Below are positions 26,646 through 32,382 of a stretch of DNA of 32,382 bases, piece by piece (position 1 is the stretch's first letter; each line of letters starts with the position of its first letter). The DNA is taken from the NCBI GenBank assembly GCA_029977785.1, contig JAPOKG010000010.1, forward strand, positions 1 through 32,382, written 5' to 3'. The notes beneath the pieces are model-generated. The model saw only the letters and a list, made by a program, of their open reading frames with translations. It was not told where the DNA came from and ran no database searches. The position numbers and the translations under genes were made by a program. This DNA is from Actinomycetota bacterium (GTDB lineage Bacteria; Actinomycetota; Actinomycetes; Nanopelagicales; Nanopelagicaceae).

Positions 26646-27365
26646 ATGTCTGAGACCGTAATTTTTAGAGACGATGTCTCTGTAGAACTCATCAAATCAA
26701 GTGCAAGCGATGCTGATGTTATTTGGGCAGCGCGTGTGTCTACAGCAGGTGAACTCTCTCTCGATGAGATCGGTGAAGATCCAGCGCGCTCTGCAGGTCT
26801 GATCAATTATTTGGCACGTGAGCGACATGGCTCTCCATTCGAGCACACGTCGATGACTTTCTTCATCTCAGCACCAATCTTTGTCTTCCGTGAATTTATG
26901 CGCCACCGCATTGCTTCTTACAACGAGGAATCTGGTCGGTATCGTGAACTCAAGCCGGTTTTCTACATTCCATCTCCTGAACGAAAGTTAGTTCAAGTAG
27001 GCAAGACTGGTGCATACACTTTTGTTGATGGCACACCTGAACAATATGAAGTAACTGTAAAGGCGATGAAAGATGCTTATCTCATTGCCTACGATTCATA
27101 TCAGAAGATGTTGGAAGCAGGAGTAGCCCGCGAAGTGGCGCGCGCAGTTCTGCCGGTTGCAACGTATTCATCGATGTATGTCACCATGAATGCGCGCGCA
27201 CTCATGAACTTCCTCTCACTACGTACTGCACGCGAAGGTTCACATTTTCCAAGCTACCCACAGCGAGAAATCGAGATGGTGGCCGAAAAGATGGAAGCCG
27301 AATTCGCAAAATTGATGCCTCTTACATACGGAGCATTTGAAAAATCTGGTCGTATCGCGCCTTAA
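26646..27365 (+). CDS. thyX: Flavin-dependent thymidylate synthase
   Basis: ThyX makes dTMP from dUMP using methylene-tetrahydrofolate, FAD and NADPH. The 239-aa protein carries the complete ThyX signature RHRIASYNEESGRY at residues 86-99 (R-H-R-x2-S-x-N-E-x-S-x-R-Y). The dUMP-site segment RAVLPVATYSSMYVTMNARALMNFL, in the region ending with R-T, follows near residues 165-195. There is no thyA in the window. The gene diverges from azlC and precedes dapA by 16 bases, matching the thyX-dapA-rnj order in mycobacteria. Confidence 0.96.
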   Translation: MSETVIFRDDVSVELIKSSASDADVIWAARVSTAGELSLDEIGEDPARSAGLINYLARERHGSPFEHTSMTFFISAPIFVFREFMRHRIASYNEESGRYRELKPVFYIPSPERKLVQVGKTGAYTFVDGTPEQYEVTVKAMKDAYLIAYDSYQKMLEAGVAREVARAVLPVATYSSMYVTMNARALMNFLSLRTAREGSHFPSYPQREIEMVAEKMEAEFAKLMPLTYGAFEKSGRIAP

Positions 27366-27369
27366 GCGA

Positions 27370-27375
27370 TAAGAT
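27370..27375 (+). promoter_or_regulatory. Candidate -10 box (TAAGAT) for a leaderless dapA mRNA
   Basis: TAAGAT lies in the 16-base gap between thyX and dapA, followed by exactly six bases (GGCCAA) and ATG 27382. No Shine-Dalgarno is present. A leaderless start is the simplest reading. Confidence 0.5.
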
Positions 27376-27381
27376 GGCCAA

Positions 27382-28278
27382 ATGAGTACGCACGCTCCCT
27401 TCGGACAGTTAATCACCGCAATGGTGACCCCATTTGATAAAGATGGGGCAATCGATTGGGATGGCGTTGCAAGACTTGCGCAACATCTAGTTGATACTGG
27501 CCATGACGGCATTGCTGTCAATGGAACCACTGGTGAAGCCCCAACAACTAAATCTTCTGAAAAACTTGAGATCATCAAAGTTGTAAAGAGCGTCGTCGGA
27601 AGCAAGGTAAAGGTTCTCTCTGGCGCTGGCGATAATGAAACTTCATATACAGTCGAACAAGCCAAGCGTTCTCAGGATGCTGGCGCAGATGGAATCTTGA
27701 TTGTTACTCCGTATTACAACAAGCCACCGCAAGCAGGAATCGAAGCGCACTTCCGCGCTGTTGCTGCCGCTACAGATCTGCCAATAATGATGTACGACAT
27801 CCCAGGTCGCACAGGCGTTGAGATTGAATCAGACACAATCGTCAAACTCTTTGAAACTGTCGACAACATAGTCGCCCTGAAAGATGCCAAGGGAAATATT
27901 GCAGCAACTTCATGGGTCATTAAGCGTTGCGGAATTCCTGTCTATTCAGGAGATGACATTCTTAACCTGCCATTCCTTTCTGTTGGGGCAGTTGGTTTTG
28001 TCTCAGTCTGCGGCCACACAGTCGGTCGTGAGCTCAAAGAGATGCTTAACGCTTGGTTTGCCGGCGATAGCGCTCGTGCTCTTGAAATTCACCAACAGCT
28101 CCTTCCGGTCTTCACCGGAACATTCCGCACACAGGGTGCAATTTTGACCAAGGCTGCGATGAATCTCATGGGTCTACCCGGAGGCACAACTCGCCTGCCA
28201 CTCGTTGATGCAACAGCCGCACAGATCGAGCAACTGCGTAAAGATCTCAGCGCTGGTGGCGTCACTCTTAAAAACTAA
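27382..28278 (+). CDS. dapA: 4-hydroxy-tetrahydrodipicolinate synthase
   Basis: DapA condenses pyruvate with aspartate semialdehyde at the entry to lysine/meso-diaminopimelate synthesis. The 298-aa TIM barrel has the substrate loop GTTGEAPT near residues 48-55. It also has TPYYNKPPQ around 109-117, the proton-relay tyrosine Y138 in MMYDIPGRTG and the Schiff-base lysine K167 in VALKDAKGN. ATG 27382 has no Shine-Dalgarno but has a leaderless-type -10. The stop TAA shares one base with the rnj ATG, so the two are coupled. Confidence 0.96.
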   Translation: MSTHAPFGQLITAMVTPFDKDGAIDWDGVARLAQHLVDTGHDGIAVNGTTGEAPTTKSSEKLEIIKVVKSVVGSKVKVLSGAGDNETSYTVEQAKRSQDAGADGILIVTPYYNKPPQAGIEAHFRAVAAATDLPIMMYDIPGRTGVEIESDTIVKLFETVDNIVALKDAKGNIAATSWVIKRCGIPVYSGDDILNLPFLSVGAVGFVSVCGHTVGRELKEMLNAWFAGDSARALEIHQQLLPVFTGTFRTQGAILTKAAMNLMGLPGGTTRLPLVDATAAQIEQLRKDLSAGGVTLKN

Positions 28279-29963
28279 TGACACAGCACCCTCACCCTAA
28301 TTTAGGGACACCATCAAAGTTAGTTGATGGCGGTCTTCGCATTGTGGCTCTTGGCGGTATCTCTGAAATTGGTCGCAATATGACTGTATACGAGATGCAG
28401 GGAAAGCTTCTTATCATCGACTGCGGAGTTCTCTTTCCGGAAGATAATCAACCTGGAATTGATCTCATCCTTCCTGACTTTAGCTACATCCGCGATCGCC
28501 TTAACGATGTTGTTGGAATATTTCTCACACATGGCCATGAAGACCATATCGGTGCCATCCCGTACCTATTGCGCGAACGCGGCGATATTCCAGTCTATGG
28601 CTCTCCCTTAACAATCGCTTTAATCTCTGCAAAATGTAAAGAGCATCGAATTTCACCGCTCACTCGCGAAGTTCGTGAAGGCAATCGTGAAGATGTCGGA
28701 CCCTTTGAACTGGAATTTATTGCAGTCAATCACTCCATTCCCGATGCATTGGCGGTAGCAGTCCACACTCGTGCAGGCACAGTTTTACATACGGGCGATT
28801 TTAAGATGGATCAACTTCCACTTGACGGTCGCATTACCGATTTGCGAACCTTTGCGCGCTTGGGGGACGAAGGCGTTGATCTCTTCTTAGTTGACTCAAC
28901 TAATGCAGACATCCCGGGCTTTACTCCGGCAGAACGCGAAATAATGCCAGCCCTTAATCGGGTCATTGCATCTACGCAACGTCGAGTCATTGTTGCTTCA
29001 TTCTCATCTCATGTGCACCGTGTTCAGCAAGTGATTGATACCGCCGCGCTGCATGGACGTCGTGTCGCATTTATTGGTCGCTCTATGGTTCGCAATATGA
29101 AGATTGCCGAAGATATGGGTTATCTGACTGTGCCACCTGGAATTCTCTTTGACGCTCGCGAACTTGATAATTATGACGATCGAGTTGTGCTGATTTGTAC
29201 TGGATCACAAGGTGAACCGATGGCAGCGCTTTCGCGCATGGCAAATGGCGACCATCAAATTCGTGTCGGTGAAGGTGACACCGTAATCCTGGCTTCATCT
29301 CTTATTCCCGGAAATGAAAATTCTGTCTATCGAGTAATTAACGAACTCACTCGTTTTGGTGCCAAAGTTGTTCATAAAGCAAATGCGCTTGTACATGTAT
29401 CTGGCCATGCTGCAGCTGGTGAACTTCTCTACTGCTACAACATTGTTAAACCTAAATACGTTTTGCCGGTTCATGGTGAATGGCGCCATCTCAAAGCAAA
29501 TGCTGAGATTGCCATTCAAGCAGGTGTACCACGTGAAAATGCATTCATCATTGAGAACGGTATTGTTGTTGATTTAGTCGATCACGTTGCTGAGGTAGCT
29601 GGTGCGGTTCCTTGTGGATTTGTGTATGTAGATGGACAGAGCATTGGTGACATTACTGAGTCATCGCTAAAAGACCGCCGCATCCTTGGCGAAGAAGGAT
29701 TTATCTCAGTCATAGTTGTTATCGAATCGCAGACCGGAAAAATTGTGGCGGGCCCAGACATTCATGCTCGTGGATTTAATGAAGATGAAGCGCTCTTCGA
29801 TGAGGTGCGCGGGCAGATAGAGCGTGCGCTAACAAGTGCTGTTGCAGAAGGCGTCAATGGCACACATCAGCTTTCACAAGTTGTGCGTCGCACCATTGGA
29901 AGTTGGGTCGGACAAAAACATCGTCGACGTCCGATGATTGTGCCGGTAGTAGTAGAGGTATAG
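28278..29963 (+). CDS. rnj: Ribonuclease J
   Basis: A 561-aa metallo-beta-lactamase/beta-CASP nuclease with 5'-3' exonuclease and endonuclease activity in mRNA decay and rRNA processing. Zinc motif HGHEDH is at residues 85-90, with further ligands in NHSIPDA and HTGDFKMD. The beta-CASP domain contains DSTNAD and later [11 protein letters not shown], then [11 protein letters not shown]-terminal domain follows from about residue 455. The start ATG overlaps the dapA stop. The dapA-rnj pairing is conserved in actinobacteria and many firmicutes. No RNase E gene is in the window. Confidence 0.96.
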   Translation: MTQHPHPNLGTPSKLVDGGLRIVALGGISEIGRNMTVYEMQGKLLIIDCGVLFPEDNQPGIDLILPDFSYIRDRLNDVVGIFLTHGHEDHIGAIPYLLRERGDIPVYGSPLTIALISAKCKEHRISPLTREVREGNREDVGPFELEFIAVNHSIPDALAVAVHTRAGTVLHTGDFKMDQLPLDGRITDLRTFARLGDEGVDLFLVDSTNADIPGFTPAEREIMPALNRVIASTQRRVIVASFSSHVHRVQQVIDTAALHGRRVAFIGRSMVRNMKIAEDMGYLTVPPGILFDARELDNYDDRVVLICTGSQGEPMAALSRMANGDHQIRVGEGDTVILASSLIPGNENSVYRVINELTRFGAKVVHKANALVHVSGHAAAGELLYCYNIVKPKYVLPVHGEWRHLKANAEIAIQAGVPRENAFIIENGIVVDLVDHVAEVAGAVPCGFVYVDGQSIGDITESSLKDRRILGEEGFISVIVVIESQTGKIVAGPDIHARGFNEDEALFDEVRGQIERALTSAVAEGVNGTHQLSQVVRRTIGSWVGQKHRRRPMIVPVVVEV

Positions 29964-30000
29964 GTCGGCGCGCCTGCATCAACGAGATTTACCCTCCACC

Positions 30001-30006
30001 TAAGAT
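30001..30006 (+). promoter_or_regulatory. Candidate -10 box (TAAGAT) for a leaderless ftsK mRNA
   Basis: TAAGAT is followed by seven bases (TGAAGGT) and GTG 30014. It is identical in hexamer to the dapA element. GAAGGT touches the start codon directly and is too close to act as a Shine-Dalgarno site. Confidence 0.45.
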
Positions 30007-30013
30007 TGAAGGT

Positions 30014-32332
30014 GTGGCTAAGAAGAAGAAACGCACTTCCGGAAGGTCTCCCTTCTCGGTAGTTTCGCAGGCCCTCGGTGGTATCTGGCGGATTCTCGCC
30101 AAAGCTCTTGGCTCCTCAATCAGATTTGTGGCTCGCGGTGCGCGCGATTTAGATCCTGCTCATCATCGCGATGGGGCCGCGCTCCTTGTCTTGCTTATTG
30201 CTCTCGCAGCCTTTGCTGGAACGTGGTTTCATGCAGATAATTTAGTCAGCAGAAATCTGTATTCATTCTTTGTAGGCGCATTCGGAGTTATTGGATTCTC
30301 ATCTCCTCTGGTCCTTCTCTACTTTGCAGTTCGACTGTTTCGTAAACCAGAAGATAGCCATGCAACTGGTCGCATTACCATCGGCACTCTTCTTCTTATT
30401 GTCAGTTCTACCGGGCTTGCGCATCTACTCAATGGTTCGCTCGGAGCGACCAACCCAACCGGCGCAACAGCGATTCGCGATGGGGGAGGCCAACTCGGAT
30501 ATTGGGTAGCTAAACCACTTGTTGCGCTGATGACCTCGCTCCTTGCATATCCGCTACTCATTGTTCTCTTCTTCTTCGGCATCTTAATCATTACTGCAAC
30601 GCCACTTTCAAAAGTTGGCATCCGCATCAAAGTACTTTCAATCTGGCTCTGGTCAAAGCGTCCTGTGCGTGAAGAGAAAAAGTTTGAGATCTCAGATACG
30701 CCACCGTTTGATTCACCAGTAGTTGCCTGGAATCAAGAGGAAGAGATTGATGAAGAAGAGTTCGATGAAGAATTCACAGTTGAGTTGCCTCGCACTCCAC
30801 TGGAATCTCAGCTAAAGCCAGCACCACAATCTGAAAAGCGGCCGGAGCAACTACTTCTGACGAGTGATGTGAAGTATGAACTTCCATCACAGGATCTTCT
30901 TAAGGTAGGACCCGCGGCAAAGGCTAAGTCGAAGGTCAACGACTCTGTCGTGGCTGCGTTGACTGAAGTCTTTAAGCAATTTGAAATCGATGCCCAAGTA
31001 ACAGGCTTTATGCGTGGTCCAACCGTGACTCGCTATGAAGTTGAACTAGGAAACGCAGTAAAGGTTGAGCGCATTACAGCTCTTTCCAAGAATATTTCTT
31101 ACGCAGTTGCCAGCAGTGAGGTACGAATTCTCTCGCCAATTCCAGGTAAATCTGCGGTTGGAATTGAGATCCCTAACGCAGATCGCGAAATTGTCGCTTT
31201 AGGTGATGTCATGCGCTCGAGCGTTGCCGGTCAAGATCACCATCCGATGCTGGTCGCCCTCGGCAAGGATGTTGAAGGAAATTATGTATGCGCCAACTTG
31301 GCCAAGATGCCACATCTATTGGTTGCAGGGGCCACAGGAGCTGGAAAATCGTCGATGATTAATGCGATGATCACATCGATTTTGATGCGTGCAACTCCTG
31401 ATGATGTTCGCTTGGTGCTCATTGATCCAAAGCGCGTTGAGCTGACCGCTTATGAAGGTATTCCGCATCTGATTACACCGATCATTACCAATCCAAAGAA
31501 GGCTGCCGATGCGCTGACGTGGGTAGTTCGAGAAATGGATTTACGTTACGAAGATTTAGCAACCTTTGGCTTTAGACATATCGATGATTTCAACAAAGCT
31601 GTTCGCGCAGGCAAGGTAGTTGCTCCGCCCGGTTCTGATCGCATCGTAGAGCCATACCCATACCTACTTGTCATCATTGATGAGCTTGCAGACTTGATGA
31701 TGGTGGCAGCACGTGAAGTTGAAGAATCCGTTGTTCGTATTACTCAGTTGGCACGTTCTGCGGGTATCCATTTAGTCTTAGCAACACAGCGCCCTTCTGT
31801 AGACGTTGTCACAGGTCTTATTAAGGCAAATGTGCCATCGCGGTTATCGTTCGCAACTTCATCCCTCGCAGATAGTCGAGTCATCCTTGATAGTCCAGGA
31901 GCTGAGAAATTGATTGGCCAAGGAGATGGGCTCTTTATTCCCATGGGAGCAAGCCGCGCAATTCGTATTCAAGGCGCCTATGTCTCTGAGCGCGAAATTG
32001 AAGCGGTTACGACTCACGTTAAGAAGCAATTGTCACCGCGCTATCGAGAAGATGTCACACAAGTAGTTCAATCAAGTAAGAATATTGATAAAGAGATTGG
32101 CGATGATTTAGATATTTTGATTCAAGCTGTTGAACTTGTGGTTGGAACTCAATTCGGTTCAACCTCTATGTTGCAACGCAAGTTGCGCGTTGGCTTTGCC
32201 AAAGCAGGACGCTTAATGGATCTGATGGAATCTAGAGGCATCGTGGGTCCTTCCGAAGGCTCTAAGGCGCGCGCTGTCTTGGTTAAGCCAGATGAACTCG
32301 ATTCTGTTCTTGCCACGCTCCGCGACTACTAA
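30014..32332 (+). CDS. ftsK: DNA translocase FtsK/SpoIIIE
   Basis: A 772-aa septal DNA pump that clears chromosomal DNA from the division plane. After a basic N-terminus ([10 protein letters not shown]) there are about four membrane helices within residues 55-205. A short acidic linker containing [13 protein letters not shown] follows, then the RecA-like motor with Walker [10 protein letters not shown] at 439-447 and Walker [14 protein letters not shown] near 550-562. The C-terminal winged-helix gamma domain includes [23 protein letters not shown] 30014 is chosen because the basic start is typical and a -10 box precedes it; an upstream in-frame ATG at 29903 lies inside rnj and adds an implausible 37 residues. 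The linker is short compared with E. coli FtsK, as is normal in Actinobacteria. Confidence 0.95.
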   Translation: MAKKKKRTSGRSPFSVVSQALGGIWRILAKALGSSIRFVARGARDLDPAHHRDGAALLVLLIALAAFAGTWFHADNLVSRNLYSFFVGAFGVIGFSSPLVLLYFAVRLFRKPEDSHATGRITIGTLLLIVSSTGLAHLLNGSLGATNPTGATAIRDGGGQLGYWVAKPLVALMTSLLAYPLLIVLFFFGILIITATPLSKVGIRIKVLSIWLWSKRPVREEKKFEISDTPPFDSPVVAWNQEEEIDEEEFDEEFTVELPRTPLESQLKPAPQSEKRPEQLLLTSDVKYELPSQDLLKVGPAAKAKSKVNDSVVAALTEVFKQFEIDAQVTGFMRGPTVTRYEVELGNAVKVERITALSKNISYAVASSEVRILSPIPGKSAVGIEIPNADREIVALGDVMRSSVAGQDHHPMLVALGKDVEGNYVCANLAKMPHLLVAGATGAGKSSMINAMITSILMRATPDDVRLVLIDPKRVELTAYEGIPHLITPIITNPKKAADALTWVVREMDLRYEDLATFGFRHIDDFNKAVRAGKVVAPPGSDRIVEPYPYLLVIIDELADLMMVAAREVEESVVRITQLARSAGIHLVLATQRPSVDVVTGLIKANVPSRLSFATSSLADSRVILDSPGAEKLIGQGDGLFIPMGASRAIRIQGAYVSEREIEAVTTHVKKQLSPRYREDVTQVVQSSKNIDKEIGDDLDILIQAVELVVGTQFGSTSMLQRKLRVGFAKAGRLMDLMESRGIVGPSEGSKARAVLVKPDELDSVLATLRDY

Positions 32333-32382
32333 TTCGTCATCCAAGCGTCGGGTGCTATTCAGGGGTGATTTACCTAAATAGG

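Noticed and set aside
29903-30013. Longer ftsK start at ATG 29903
   Set aside because: It runs inside rnj and yields a non-family N-terminus; GTG 30014 is followed by a typical basic FtsK start.
32333-32382. Possible control region after ftsK, with CCTAAATAGG at the window end
   Set aside because: Only 50 bases are available and the short palindrome touches the window edge, so nothing firm can be assigned.

Overview
The window is a dense, almost entirely plus-strand stretch of a low-to-moderate GC actinobacterial chromosome. Protein signatures and gene order are actinobacterial: cdsA-rlmN-dxr-site-2 protease-ispG-proS-rimP-nusA-infB-rbfA-truB-ribF-rpsO-pnp-M16 peptidase-dapB-thyX-dapA-rnj-ftsK follows the order I recall from Mycobacterium tuberculosis (Rv2881c down to Rv2748c), but with most intervening genes missing. 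About 50% GC, tiny or zero intergenic gaps and many ATGA or stop-start junctions suggest a streamlined freshwater member such as Nanopelagicales (acI; 'Ca. Planktophila' or 'Ca. Nanopelagicus'). That placement is inference.

Layout. 1-1862: the 3' part of cdsA, then rlmN. 1876-7893: an accessory block with a DinB-like protein, an aminobutyraldehyde-type aldehyde dehydrogenase and a complete polyamine-type ABC transporter potD-potA-potB-potC, which has its own promoter and a palindrome over its -10 box. 7890-11361: the isoprenoid (MEP) genes dxr and ispG with a site-2 protease between them. dxr carries an in-frame TAG at the active-site serine codon. 11383-13890: proS and a TSUP-family exporter. 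13935-20940: the translation block rimP, nusA, infB, rbfA, truB, ribF and rpsO. 20941-24598: a highly structured RNA leader, pnp and an M16 peptidase. 24595-25602: dapB and a small CGDC glutaredoxin-like protein. 25612-26585: azlC/azlD on the minus strand. 26646-32332: thyX, dapA, rnj and ftsK. The last 50 bases hold no recognisable gene.

The genes serve core processes: phospholipid and isoprenoid synthesis, ribosome maturation and translation initiation, RNA decay (PNPase and RNase J), lysine/peptidoglycan precursor synthesis (dapA and dapB), dTMP synthesis (thyX) and chromosome segregation (ftsK). Accessory transport genes for polyamines, an anion or organosulfur compound, and branched-chain amino acids are slotted between them. 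There are no rRNA or tRNA genes, mobile elements, CRISPR arrays or prophage genes. No gene-free stretch exceeds 200 bases.

Most worth a second look: the dxr amber codon; the multi-hairpin pnp leader; a recurring TAnnnT-N6/7-start arrangement that points to leaderless mRNAs; the palindrome on the potD promoter; and the infB leader hairpin sitting where ylxR is normally found. I did not find a convincing wholly new multi-gene system.
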